Source: Tetraselmis striata
Taxonomy: Eukaryota > Chlorophyta > Chlorodendrophyceae > Chlorodendrales > Chlorodendraceae
Direction: 5' to 3'
NCBI GenBank assembly: GCA_006384855.1
Contig: VCJN01002011.1
Span: 62,001 to 126,000, forward strand
DNA length: 64,000 nt
The notes below the pieces were generated by a model. That model made no database searches and was not told the DNA's origin. It saw only the letters and a list, made by a program, of their open reading frames with translations. This document shows positions 1-11,939 of this stretch, in pieces. Each line of letters opens with the position of its first letter. Positions within the stretch are counted from its first letter, which is position 1. A program made the translations under genes and the position numbers.

Positions 1-2965
1 GCTGGCCAAACTGCTCCCGCCCGCCAGCGCAGCGCTGAGCGTCCCGGCCACCGCGGTCCCTGTGCTTACGGACTGCTCCGTTAGCTCCACGGCCAGCCCG
101 CTGAGCTGGCTGCCGGTGGAGCAGACAGACGACAGCGAGCTGCGAAGCGCGCTGGGTGACACGCAACCCAGCGCTGGGGCCAGGCAGCCTGTGGCGGCCT
201 CGGGGTCGGCGATCTGCTCCGCTGAGGCGCGCGCTGGCGTGCACCCGTTTGGGCCCTGCGCATGCAGATGGCAGTATTGCTGTCAGAGTATAATGTATCA
301 CTGTCCAGCTAAAACGGCAGGAGGACCCTTGCCTAGAGGGCAGCCAAAGCTACTTAAACCGCGCTTATTTGGGCTCGCGGTGTATCATCGTTTTTGACCC
401 CCCGCCCCGCGAAGAGACGAAAACTGTAATTGAAATATATCAGTATGCACCACGAATATCACACGGATCTTCCAACTCGTTGCTGCAAAACACACATTCG
501 TTTACTCACAAACCCAATTATATGGTACGGGTACGAGCATGGCTTCGCTTTTCCGACAGCAGGCGGAGAGAGCTCACATCAGCCGCGCTGAGAACACATG
601 CTGCGGCAAGTAGTGAGAGGCGAGTGGTGTGTGTGCGCAAAGTGCCCCATTTTATCCAGGCCAGCTCAACATTGCGTGATGGGCCGGCATGGGCACAACC
701 TACCTGCCAGGTGCTCAGTGCGGAGAAGTTGAGAATAGCAGTGGAGCACAGCCGATGCAGCAGCCCCTCCGGGATGTCCCCAGCATTGGCGTCCGCCGGG
801 CTGGCCGGATATGTCCCCAGCGCGAAGGTGGTGGAGCACATCGGGGCGTCGAAGCCGGAGCTGATTTCAGTGCCAGTGCTACTCGAGCTGCGGCTCCCCT
901 TGGTCCTGGTCGGCAGCACAGGGCCGCGCGCGCTGACGCCGCCAACAACAGCTGCACGTGACTCGGCCACCACCGACGCGCGGAGGTCCTGCTGCGGCGG
1001 GAAGGCGGCCAGGATGGCACGGTCGGGGCCGGTGGAGGGCGCCTTGGGGCTCTGGGGGGCCTCAGATAGCGTGTGGCGCCGCTTATGCATGCCCTTCACG
1101 TGCGGCGCCGCCAGCGCCCCGCCCTCAGTTACGCGGCCATGGTCCTCCGCCTGGCCGCAAACCATTCGTACATGGCACATTCCGGCAAGAGCGCCCAGAG
1201 ATCAGCAGAAAGCCAAAAATGCCAGGTTTCAAGCATAGCTGACATTTGCGGGATGAGACGCATTGAAAACGGTTCAGACTCCCCAGGCAGGCTGCAAATG
1301 GCTCGGGGTCCTTGCAAGTGGCGGCGGGGATCGCGGCGGCTCACCGTGTGGCGCCGCGGAGGGGAGAGCAGCTCCTGCGGCAGAATCCCACCCCACTGCG
1401 AACACGCAGGGCACACTGCACGCTCAGTCTCATCCTAACAAGAAGCTGAATTGATTACTACCAGTCTTGCGGCTCGGGCGTAAATGGAGCTCGCATAGAT
1501 ACAGCTATATGGTAGCTTTATAGCCATATGTGTATTATGCAGCTATGATTATTGAAGCTTTAGTTATATCTCGAAGGATAGTTATATTGTGTAGCTTCCT
1601 ATAGCCATCTTACGCTGGCTGACAGCTGCGCCTCCCTGCCATTCCAGCCTTATTCTCGCCAAGAGCGATGTATGGCTACAATGTTGTCTACAGGTGCTGC
1701 CGCAGCAGTAAGAACACTGCGTATGAGAACCTGCCCTGCTAGCCAGAGGTCAAATGTTGACGAAACTAGCAGAACTACACCAAATGTTCATACTATAGGT
1801 TGCATGCAAGCCCAAATTCAGACTTTTAGATACTAAAGTTCTTTTAGATAGGTGCGCCGGCGCCTGTAGACTTCCACACTTTTTTGGACTGTTATAGATA
1901 TGAGTGATTCCTATATATATGTTTAAACATACAGATACCTGTAATGTCGCTTATTATTCTGTAATTATTATTTTATCATTATTTTATCATCCTGAACCTG
2001 TAGTGTCGCTTGTTATTCTGCCAGCAGGCGGATAACGTGTAACCATCACTTCGACACTCGAAACCAAAGCTTCAACATGTAGCAATTTAGTGCCCTCGGA
2101 CACAAAATCGCGGCTACACCGTAACCACTCTTCGGGTTCGCGGCATATGATCGCTTTATTGTCTTCCGCAAAGAGAGAGAGAACGCCACAATAAACACAC
2201 AGGATGAATGCATGAATGAATTGTTTTGCAGCAACGGGACTTCGGAATATTCGCGTGTGTTTATTTGTGGCGTTCTTTCATGCGGAAAAACACAATGAAT
2301 TGTTTTTATACCCGGCGCAAGCCCAATTTAATGGTATGTGGTGGCAATGAGCGGCGATGGTGTTCGGAGCCGCCTGATGAATAGCGATTATTATTATCTG
2401 GGCGCGCCGCACCTGGGGACGTTCAGACTCGATGCCTCCATAACGCTCCTGTTTGCCACCTGCCCGCCTGGCCTTGACAAAACGGGGATTCAACTTCCAG
2501 TTGATGTTTCTCAGCCGCTTCGCGCCTTCCCAGTGTCCCCACCAGCGGCACCATGCCGCGGCGCCGAGCCAGACTAGGCCGAGGCACGCCCAGGCCAGGA
2601 CCGCCACGCCCCAACCAGCGGCGGCGCTGCCGCACCACAGGCGCCGGCAGGGCGCCGCGGGCACTGCCCCAGCACCTTCCACCTCAGGCCGCAGCACAAC
2701 GAACGTGAGCTCCCGCTGGATTTCCCCGGCAGACGACTCTGCCTGAGCAGCCAACGGCGCAGGTCGAGCGAGGCTGGACATAGGGCGCACTGCCATGGCG
2801 CTCCGCGGGATGAGCGGCAGCGTGGTCTGGGATGCATGCCCGGCTGGGGCGGGGGCGCTGCTGAAGGTGCAGGCACGCGCGCTGGCGCACTCCCAGGGTG
2901 TGCAGGGGGATGTGCCCGTCTGGCGGCACTCCTCCGTGTACTTGGAGCACGTGCACTCCTCGCAC
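1..2965 (-). CDS. Partial membrane protein gene with Cys-rich ectodomain (3 internal exons, runs off left edge)
   Basis: Three exons are supported by splice sites and phase: 2965-2413, 1150-704 and 255 to beyond base 1. The first starts after a CAG acceptor and ends CAG|GTGCGG in phase 0. The second is flanked by a CAG acceptor and CAG|GTAGGT and is 149 full codons. The third starts in phase 0. The first exon reads a Cys-rich stretch (CEECTCSKYTEEC, then several more Cys), then one transmembrane helix (about 28 residues, GWGVAVLAWACLGLVWLG) followed by a basic segment, which suggests a type I membrane protein with a cytosolic tail rich in Ser, Thr, Pro and Ala. The N-terminal exons upstream of 2965 were not found. 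The 1.26 kb intron at 2412-1151 is AT-rich and shows no other gene. I do not recognise the family. Confidence 0.5.
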
Positions 2966-3065
2966 CTGCGCACAGCTCAGCGTCTCAGCAGGGGCCGTGA
3001 ACGCAACCGAGAGGGACCAAGCAGGGCGCAAAGAGCACAAGGTGCACATCGCACAGGAGCACCGT

Positions 3066-4207
3066 CACACTCTTGAACTGGCTTCACAGTATAATAATCG
3101 CGCAACGTGGAAATGTTATACGAGTGCCCAAGCGCCGTTTTATTCAGCAAAATAGTGGTATATATCAAAATAATTAATTGTGCGACTGTACGATTAGAAT
3201 AGTATAGCATAAATAGTATAATACCCTAGAATGATAGTCTAAATCGTATATATGTTCTTATGAAGTAACTTCACAGTTGAATCAGCGATGCGTCGATTTT
3301 ACAGAAAATTTTAAAAGAACGGGTTCTATATCACTGGCCTACAGTTCCATGAGGTGCATTGCCAGCGCTTGGAAGTACCAGCAGCGAGCGTTTGCATTGA
3401 TGCCAGCGCTTTGAAGTACCGGAGTTTTTTTTCCATTACCAGCAGCGATTAGCGAGTACCAGCACCAGTACCAGCACCAGCAGTTATGGGGAACTGCCTT
3501 TTTTGTAATTCACACCAGTACCAGCAGTACCAGCAGCGAGTAGCGAGTACCAGTACCAGCAGCGAGCGTTCGCATTATATTGCCAGCGCTTTGAAGTAGG
3601 TAGTCGCTGCTACCAGAGTTTTTTTTTCCATTACCAGCAGCGAGTAGGTAGTACCAGTACCAGTACCTCCCAACCGTGAGATCGTAATCGGATGGATGTG
3701 TAATTAAGGACCGTGGGCGGGCGGGTGGGCGGGTGGGTGGGTGGATTATAGTACTTAGTAGTACATGCCAGTAGATAAGCGCTTTAGTTATGCAGCACCT
3801 ATAGGCCCGATCCGCTGCACTATACGGGTACCCGTACGGCAATAAAGCTCACCGCCGAAAAATCGACGCTTCGCTGGATTATTACAATAATCGTCAAAAA
3901 AGTTCACAAGTCGCTGATATCGTTGTTGCTCGCCCCATCGGTCCACCTTTCCAATGGAAAAAACACAGTCACAACAAGATCAAGTAACTCCACCCTCCCC
4001 ATTTACACTCCAGGTCATTTTGTTATCGTAAGGATGCGCGATGATTTTACGTGTACAACATACCCTTGACCACAATGACAAGATGGTGGCAAATAGGAGG
4101 CCTGCAGCTGACTATGCGCTTAAGGAGCAGCAAAGGTGTGGGCACGGTGGGCAAGCTGGTTGCAGGCAACGCTGAGACGGTGCCATCTCAAAAGATGAAT
4201 GACGCTG
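3066..4207. repeat. Intergenic repeat-rich stretch, no gene seen
   Basis: At about 3345-3670 short motifs such as ACCAGCAGCGAG and TTGCCAGCGCTTTGAAGTA recur, and a longer unit (TTGCCAGCGCTTTGAAGTA, a T-run, then CCATTACCAGCAGCGA) appears twice, near 3400-3460 and 3580-3645. A GGGC/GGGT-rich tract lies at about 3712-3745. Upstream exons of the leftmost gene could be hidden here, but I could not define any. Confidence 0.5.
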
Positions 4208-7200
4208 TCAGGGCGCGGGCCGTGCAACGCACCAAGATTGTTCCATGGTGTCACCACGGCAGCCTGGTGAGAAGCGGACGGCGGCAGGGCACACGGGCTC
4301 GCCGGGGAAGGCGTCCACAACCGAATTGAGGTGGATTTGAACAGCCCAAAGTGCGAGCATGGTGGAGAAGTGCGTCCCGACCGTCTCGGTGGGGATCGCC
4401 AGGCTGAGCTCATCCAACGGCAGCAGGGTCACGCCCGCGCGGCGTGGGTGCCCGGAGGCATTGCTGGACGCCGCATGCCGCAGAGCGGTCGTGAGGGAGT
4501 GCTCCACCGGATCGTCGCTGTGAAACAGGGTGGCAAGGGCGCAGCCGTAGGAGGCGTTGGAGGCGCACAGCGCACCCGCGGGGCCGTCCAGGAATGCGGT
4601 GAGGTCGGAGGCGTAGCGCCGTGTGATGGCCTCCGCGGATCTGCCGGCCAGGCCAGTGCCCTGGCAGGCAGGCCAGTTCTTCCACCACACCCCGCACACG
4701 ATGTACCACATGGAGACGAGCGAGATTAGGCCCTTGGGCGCGGCGGCCCAGGGCCCCCCCACCGCATGCGCGGCCTCTAGCGCCGCGCCCACCGGCTGCC
4801 AGTAGCGCGCAAGCACCAACGTCAGGCGGAAGCCGCCTGGCGCCGCAGGCGCGCGCTCCAGCGCCCGCACCAGCGCTGCCTGTCAGCCACGCAGGCAGGG
4901 ACGTGTGAGCTCGCGAGGGGGCGGCTGAGAGTGCAGTGCAAAGCGGGACGGGACTGAAGAGCAGAGCCGGTGGGGGCGCACCTTCATGCTGCCAGTGAAC
5001 GCATTCTCGGGCTCCGCAATGCCGAGCTCAGGCCACGTGGCGCCTGGCACCGCCCACACCACGCGGCCCTCCGCGTCCCACACCACATCCACCAGCGCCA
5101 TGGCGGTCGCCTCCAGGCTTGTGCCGTTGGCAAAAGGGGGGAGCAGTTCCGGGCTGAGCGCATTGGCCCAGGCTCGCAGCAGCAGCACGGCATTGGAGCC
5201 GCCCGCCAGCATTTGCCAGCGGCCCGCCATCGTGGCTAGCATCTCCCCAGGGCTGGCAAAGTGGTAGCGGCAGGGCGCGTCCGGCGCAAAGGTGGCGCCG
5301 TCCGGCAGCAGCTCGCCTGACATGTGCACTGCCCGGCAGCGCGGGAAGCTGCAGGCCGGCGGCGGCGCTGTGGCGATGCGCTCGTCAACATCAGGCACAG
5401 CTCCCTTGGCGCGCTTGTTCAGCGCCGCCTCGGTGGCTGCAGTGGCCAGTAAGGGCAAACACCCCGCTGCAGGCGCGGGCGGCCCTGAGACTGTGCCAGT
5501 ACGCCAGCCGTAGGCTGGGTCGCAGGAAAGGGGCGCGCGCAGCACGCAGACGGCGCCCCCCGTCAGCAGTGGCCCAAAGGTGAAGGCCGCGCAGCCGGGG
5601 TGGGACGCGCAGCTCTGCGCGCAGTCGGTCACGTTGCCTGCAGCCTGCGCATGGGCACAGCGTGGTCTGCCTGAGCGCTGTGGCAGTCTACGTGGAGAGG
5701 GAGGGTACAGCAGGTCCCTCTGTGCGGAAGTCGGGGAAGAGCCTAGGCAGAGCCCCCCTACCTTGGCCTCCGTCTCCTCCGCAACAGCAGCCGCCCACCA
5801 TCCAGCAGCCACACCTAGTTTCAGAGCCTCACGCGGCCCGCACACGCTCAGCACCGCGGCGTCGCCGCAGGCTCCCGCACCCGCCTCGCCATATGCCAGC
5901 CCCTTGACACCACAGCCCGTGGCGGCTGCCTCTTCGGCCAGGCCCTGCACATGGTGAACCAGGGGAAGGGAGGGGCGGGGGCACGGTCATGCTCAGACTT
6001 CCTGGAAATTTCCCCGCCCCAGCCCCAATATCATCCCCAGCGATGGGATCGATCATTGAACGCTACACGGGTATTGGCGTGCCGTTGCAATACAGCTTCA
6101 GTACGAGCTTTGGACAGTCTCACCTCTTCGACACTTTATTTACCATCACTCTAGGCGACTTCAATAGTAGACTGAGAAGAGTTAGCCCACTTTGCGCTCT
6201 GTAAAAGCTAAGCATACGCACCGTTGATCGTATCCGTTCCGTGCAGAGAGTCATCAAGAAACGATCAGAGCGCCCCAGCTGGCAAGGTAGAGCGGCGAGC
6301 AGCCGCGGTCGAACGCCCCGGATCGAACGGCAGCCGGTGGCTATAGCGACGCAAGTGTCAAGAGCGACTCGGGACATCTGCCCACGCACGAACACGAGTA
6401 TTGCGCGGAGAGTCGCCCTCCCAACGCGCAGATATAAGGAGCCAGCGACTGTCCTCGGCTATTTCGACGTTGGCTTTATCGCAGCAGCGACCCCGCGGCT
6501 CGCGAGCTCGTCGAGAGTGGGGCGTCAGGGCAGAGTCCAACCACGTCTCCAGATCAAATAACGAGCAATGATATTCGTCTCACAGTTAGATTCGATCCAC
6601 GGCAGGAAGGTGCGCACCTCATCCAGCTGCATTCCGTCCCAGGTCTGCAACCACCCAGGCTCGTCGCCACATGCTGATGCGGGTCCGCTCCGAGGCACGT
6701 CAGCCTCGCGGCGGCCATCCTGCAGCGCTGGTAAGTGCGGTGGTGGAGCCAGAAGAGCTGGGAAACCGTCGAGCTTCCGCATAAACTCACACGACGACGC
6801 GGCAGGGCGGTGCGTCCATGCATCGCAATCCGCGAGTGAGCTGCATACCCTGGCGCAGCCGGCTGGGTCGCTTACGTTGCCGGCCGGTCCCAGCGCCCCG
6901 CCCCAGCGCGTAGCCGCCTCGTGGCACGACCCGCCGCAGGACACGCCCAGCAGCTCGGCCCACCCAAAGGCACCGTCGTGCGGGTCACCGTAGGTGCCTA
7001 CCCAGCCGCGTCGCTGGCAGGCGGTGAGGCTTAGCCGCAGCACCTGCTGCCTTGCACCACTCGCTGTCGAGTTGGAGTCCGTAGTGTTAGAGGTACTGCT
7101 TCCGTCATGCCACGGCCGGGGCGTCGTAGTGCGAAGTGTTACTACTGGGGTTCCTTCCGCCTGATGCGGTTCGCCGTCGCAGCAGCAAAATTGCACCGCA

Positions 7201-7253
7201 TACACGAGAAACAGCGCCAGCAGCACCGCCACCGCTGGTGGCGCACAGCCCAT
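4208..7253 (-). CDS. PAN/apple-like and SGNH/PC-esterase-like membrane-anchored protein, 717 aa, 4 exons
   Basis: Exons 7253-6618, 5944-5762, 5644-4982 and 4879-4208 all join in phase 0, with donors GAG|GTGCGC, AAG|GTAGGG and AAG|GTGCGC and CAG acceptors. The start is ATG at 7253. Residues 6-24 form a hydrophobic signal anchor. Two PAN/apple-like Cys modules follow the phrases AGNVSDPAGCARVC (about 124-158) and AGNVTDCAQSC (about 275-311). After a Cys-rich linker comes a weak SGNH signature, GGSN at 421-424, where PC-esterase and TBL/NXPE-type proteins carry GDS, and a late His at 664 in GTHFSTMLALW before QIHLN. An extracellular or Golgi role on glycans would fit these families, but the altered GDS block makes activity doubtful. 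Intron 1 (6617-5945) shows no other gene. The model is strong; the family call is tentative. Confidence 0.7.
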
Positions 7254-7770
7254 GACGCCCCGCTCAATTTCACTGGGCCGACACCACGCCCTCGGGGCTC
7301 ACAAGGTGCGGTATACTGCCATGTCGTTGCGGGATGCGGTCTGGCGACGAAGGGGGGCTATGATTATGGCGAAGTGACGACACAGCGAGCACACTACTAG
7401 TCGCTACCATTAACTGTATTGACAGGGGTGCTGACGATTTCGAACAGCGATGACCATACAGGCACCTTGTAAGCATCGACTTAACGCTGGTGCTACGCCG
7501 CTTAGTGCTTATTATTCGTATAACGAGGATTTTTCCCCTAATGGATAAGCGGGCACCGGTTACCGTGCTATGCCGGATTTCGAGGCTTATTGCTTATTGC
7601 TCACTTATTCACCAACGGTCGATTTAACGGTCGCAGCATCGACAAAGCCTCGTCAGAACAGTGATGTGACTATTTTAAATCCTTATATGCACGTAGTACC
7701 TGTAGTCGCTACGGGTACTGCAGGAGCGAATTCGCTACCGTAGCCAGGCCGCGCCACCACGTAGTCTGGA
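7254..7770. other. Intergenic gap without a recognisable gene
   Basis: This lies between the start of the PAN-domain gene and the outer B2 repeat of the neighbouring element. It has no long coding-like frame. It should contain the promoter of the minus-strand gene at 7253, but no clear TATA or other motif stands out. Confidence 0.4.
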
Positions 7771-8160
7771 TTTCAATCATGCATTCGAGTCTGGTTTTGC
7801 CAAAAAGGGTGCGGAGGCTGTTTTACACGGAAAAGCGCCATTTTATGGCTAGGAAGGTTCAGCGAAAGGGGAGGGAATGTCGGAGGAGGAGCCCGCAGGG
7901 CGGAGGCGGAAAACGGGAGGGCGCTGCCGAAGGCAGCGAGCTGGAAGATGGCAGACGAGCTGCTGGTGGCTGTCCTAAGTAGCTCCCCGGCCGGGAGCGC
8001 AGGGCTCGCGGGCGATGGGGTAGCCCGTACCAAACCCCGATGGTAACGGCTTCAAACCACTACAGACCGTACGGGTCGCACTAGGACAGCTATAGTCCGT
8101 TAGGAACCCCATAAACACGTTTAGATCATTTCAATCATGCATTCGAGTCTGGTTTTGCCA
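7771..8160 (-). repeat. B1-A2-B2 repeat block of the short PAT-like element
   Basis: B1 at 8160-8129 and B2 at 7802-7771 are identical 32-base repeats which on the minus strand start TGGCAAAACCAGACTCGAA. A2 lies between them, directly next to B1. The same TGGCAAA...AGACTC phrase occurs in the B repeats of the elements at 13-18 kb and 57 kb, which ties the three into one family. Confidence 0.8.
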
Positions 8161-10016
8161 GTTTACACGCGGTTCGTTTACGACTGCGAGCGTGGGCAGT
8201 CGGCAGGCGTGCCGACCAGACGAAGGCGGAAGATGTCTTGAGTTGTAGAGGGGTCTCGCGCCAAGAGGACCTCGATCGAGGCGCAGGCGCATCAGACGCG
8301 GGCGGGAGGTGTTGACGCCGGCATGACATATGCCGGACGTGTCGCGGAATTAAGGCGCCGTCTCCCGACGGCGCCCTATAGCATTGGTTGCGCGCCTTGG
8401 TGGCGTGCGGCACGAGCCGGAACTGCAGGCCAGTAGAAGCAGCAGGGGTAGCAAAGCCCAAGTTGGCGACGAGCGCCCAGCAAAGCAGCGGCACAGGCAC
8501 GAGTAGGACGAGTACAGCTGCGCGCACGAGCGCGCGAGCGCGCCGAGTACAGTCAGGTGAAGTACTGGTGCACTGTACCCGACGCGATGATAACTCGTAC
8601 CCTGTACCTGTACTGGCGATGCACGTTACGAGGGGTGGACACGCAACAACTCGCGATGACAGCGATGTACTGCTGCCGTAATCACCAGCGGTGGTTGTTT
8701 CGCCCCCTTGCGCGAAGAGCGGCGGGTGAAACGCACAACGCTAAGGGCGCGGAAATGTGGAAACCTGTGTGGTCGTGCCGTACCGGTTCAGGTGTGTCGG
8801 GGTCGGTTGTCGGCGACGTCGCAGAAGACCCGCCGACTCGGTTAGCTGTCGCCGTGGGTCTTTTTTCGCGGAGAGCGATGAGCCGACCGCCGTTGCTGCA
8901 CCAACGACGGCTGCTGACCAACCCACAAAGCGTAGGCTTAGGATGATGCCACGAAACGCACAAGTCGCGTTAGGTGGCGGAGCTGTCCCCCGGCGGGCAG
9001 CTCGTGTTGTCACAGATGCGTTGCCGTGACGTTGGAAGCGGGTTGGCCGGCGTAGAGGCCCTTGTAGCCTATGCCGGCCCGTAACGATGCCAATGATGTC
9101 GGAGCGAGGGTGACGACGAGGCGGCCGCTGCTGCTGCACCAGCGACGGCCGCCGAAGTCCCAAACCCAGAGTTGGCCAAGGGTAGTTACGTACACCACGA
9201 GACGCCAGGCACGCCAGGTGGTAGAGCTGCCCCCCGGCGGGCAGCTGCAGGTTGTCGTGGTCCTTGTGACGACGACGTTGGAGTAGGAGACGTCGGAGAC
9301 GCATCGGCACGGGCCGCACAAACGCCTCCCACTGCGACCACAGCAAACGTTGCTGAAGCTTCATTGGGGCGAGGGCAACGAGCCCTCTCAAAACACCGGC
9401 GCGTGAGCGGCGCCACCCATGTAACAGGCCAATTACGCGAGTAGTTCCGGAAAACCACTGCATGTAACGACCGTTGATGCCACGGCGCCCTGCTGCGAGG
9501 ACACGGGGACTGGGTTGTAGTGTCTTGCGGGACAACAAGTGGTCGCCCCGACGACACGGACGTCCTCCTCCGTCCGCGCCGATTTGTTGCGGTGGGCGTA
9601 GTTGTCGTCGTTGACAACCGTGACGAGCAGCGGCCATGGTGCCGAGCGCGTCCACCTCACCTAAACCTCAAGAGTTGACTACTGCGAGAGGGCGCTCCAC
9701 TGCGGGAGCCCCGAAGGCCTGTATTGCGACTCGACTTCGGGTGTTGAGGTTTAAACCCCCCCAACGGGGACCCCCCAGCTCCAATTCCTTGCCGTGCGCA
9801 TCGCCATCCGAAAACGTCCCAGCTGCAAAGCCAGGGCAAAAACGAAAAACGACCTCGGGCGCACGAGTAGGGAAAACCACACTACCGAGGGGCTGTCTGT
9901 CGCTGCCTGATGTTGTAACGCATGTGCGCGGCACGACGACTCACTACCGGGTGGATGAACCTCGGTGCGGACTTGTTCATCCTCAGTGACCCTCGCGCGC
10001 ACAAGTACGCGAAGCC

Positions 10017-10223
10017 GCTGCCGAAGGCAGCGAGCTGGAAGATGGCAGACGAGCTGCTGGTGACTGTCCTAAGTAGCTCCCCGGCCGGGAGCGCAGGGCT
10101 CGCGGGCGATGGGGTAGCCCGTACCAAACCCCGATGGTAACGGCTTCAAACCACTACAGACCGTACGGGTCGCACTAGGACAGCTATAGTCCGTTAGGAA
10201 ACCCCATAAACACGTTTAGATCA
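10017..10223 (-). repeat. A1 repeat of the short PAT-like element
   Basis: Nearly identical to 7923-8128 (A2) and to the start of the right-hand copy at 61596. Read on the minus strand it begins TGATCTAAACGTG and contains TTATGGGGTTTCC. A diverged relative of the same start follows the recombinase fragment at about 56965. Confidence 0.8.
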
Positions 10224-10690
10224 AACACTCGTACTGGTGTGAATTACAAAAAGGGAATTAACAAATCCACGTAGTCGCTACTGCTAAAACAAGTAATAAG
10301 AAATCAATAAAGCCGCCCAAAACCGGCCCGCACTCGTACTGCGCTATGGAGATACAGGGTAGTATTGATAGCGACTACATGGCCGATATATATTTGTTTT
10401 TCCGCCCTCCGACCGGGACAGGACTGGCACCAGTGAAATCCTTGCAGCGTCCCTACTACGACGGCCGTTTAGGCAGCGATCCGGTAGATACATGGCCGTT
10501 ATTAACAGTACAACAGTAGACTGTACCTCCGCCGACCTGCGGTAATCACGTGCGCAGCGCGGCAATACCCGTACCTGGTATTACTATTGCTGATGATATG
10601 ATACGAGTACTGCCAATACCGTTACTACATGCGCTTTTGTAGCTCTGAAGATACCGTCGCCGGGCGAAGTAGTGGCGCACCCTCCGTCAG
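10224..10690. repeat. Intergenic DNA with a copy of a dispersed repeat (10395-10520)
   Basis: The phrase GGACTGGCACCAGTGAAA, then a spacer, then ACGACGGCCGTTT and GCAGCGA, recurs in diverged form at about 18330-18400 and 38275-38350. No gene is seen in this gap. Confidence 0.5.
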
Positions 10691-11869
10691 CAGCGACTGT
10701 TTCCCTCCCAGAGTCGCTGCCAGGTTCTACTGCTCCGCCCTCGGGTACGGGTTCGGGTGCGACCTACGATGATCAACCCACGACCATGGTTGTCCAACGC
10801 CACCTCAGCCGTGCGATTCGCTTGCGTGACTTCGTGGCCCTCGATCTCAGCTTCCAACGTACTGGTGCAACGGCCTCGCGACTTGATACCCTGCGCTTGT
10901 ACATCGCGTGCGGGCCGGGCTCCCTATCGCTTTTCCAGTCGGATCACGAGTCCGCCCGCAAGATTCCCCATGCTGCTTATTCGGCCGCCGCTGCGCGGGT
11001 ACTGGGCCTTTGCCCGCGCGGAGGTTCCGCGCTTGTCACTTGCCTGACCCCACGTGTGGTATTGATCCCTTCTGGCTTCGCTCTACGGATGGCTCGAACC
11101 GGAGCGCTACGGATTTCATCGTGGATCATCTACCCATATGCCCCGTAGCGAACTACAAGCACCGCATGCATACCGCTTTGAAGAACCTGTGGGCATCTGT
11201 GGCAATTGATGCGGGGGCGGTGCTTGACCGGGACCGTTCGGGAGCCGGCGACTTGACCCTTGAGACGAGTGGGCTGCGCCCATCGGACCGCTCGCGGCCG
11301 TCGGACCTGACGCTGGCGGGGTGGGGGGGGGGGGGGGGGGGCGGCGTGCGATTACATGATCGACTTCGCGTGCGTGTCCTCCACAACCCCCACTTGGAGC
11401 AACGACCCCCGCTGGTGCATCCCGGGAATCGCGGCGACCGAGGCGGAGCATGCAAAGTTGGCAGCGGACCGGGCGTCTTCCGCCCCAGTGCAGGGTGTTT
11501 ACCGGTACTACCCTTTTGTGGTTGAGGACCGCGGCCGTCTCGGGAAGTCCGCTGTGACGGTGGTCTACATCTTCGCGGTGCTGTTGGCTGTGCGCAACTT
11601 CCCTGGCGGTCCTTCCGCCCCGACCTCTTGCTTTCTTCGTGGTCAATCCGTTCAGGCACTTCGGAACTTTGTCGCCAGCCAACCTGCTGAGTTCCGCCGT
11701 CACCTGTCGCGCACACGGCGGGGGCTGTTGCAGCGGGTCTCGGCTTGCGTGCATGGTACCCTGGGCGGCATTCTCTCTGCCGGTGTGCAGATGGCCAAGT
11801 CTGATGCGTGTGCTCGTGCCCACTCCACGTCTTCTCATGTTGCTGCTTCCACCCCGCAGTCGTTGTAGA
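10690..11869 (+). pseudogene. Decayed non-LTR retrotransposon C-terminal region (probable)
   Basis: The frame at 11356-11868 reads a block (GVYRYYPFVVEDRGRLG then KSA) that resembles the C-terminal tail seen in many algal non-LTR reverse transcriptase proteins, where an aromatic-PF, acidic, GRLG pattern follows the RT and endonuclease-like regions. It ends at a stop near 11868. Upstream, frames shift repeatedly and a run of about 20 G at 11323-11342 interrupts the reading. The first 600 bases are open in more than one frame and cannot be assigned. Function is inferred from pattern alone. Confidence 0.4.
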
Positions 11870-11939
11870 GGACCTTTCTGATTGCCCTTTTCTTGGCGAT
11901 TTCCGATATCGCCTTCTGCTGCTAGCTCATGTATTTTTT

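Larger units (their letters stand above)
7771..10223 (-). mobile_element. Short PAT-like element with split direct repeats, probably non-autonomous
   Basis: Read on the minus strand the order is A1 (10223-10017), body, B1 (8160-8129), A2 (8128 to at least 7923), B2 (7802-7771). B1 and B2 are identical over 32 bases, and A1 and A2 differ at only a few positions over about 205 bases. The arrangement A1-body-B1A2B2 is the split direct repeat layout known for PAT-like and Ngaro-like tyrosine-recombinase retrotransposons. The body is only about 1.85 kb. I see no RT, RNase H or recombinase motif in it, so it is probably mobilised in trans. It has a long open frame at 9655-8741 (first ATG at 9637) that is Arg-rich and resembles nothing I know. 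The body has an internal duplication around a CTGCCCGCCGGGGGGCAG-type phrase, about 240-250 bp apart. A second copy lies at 61596-63634 in inverted orientation. Confidence 0.75.
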
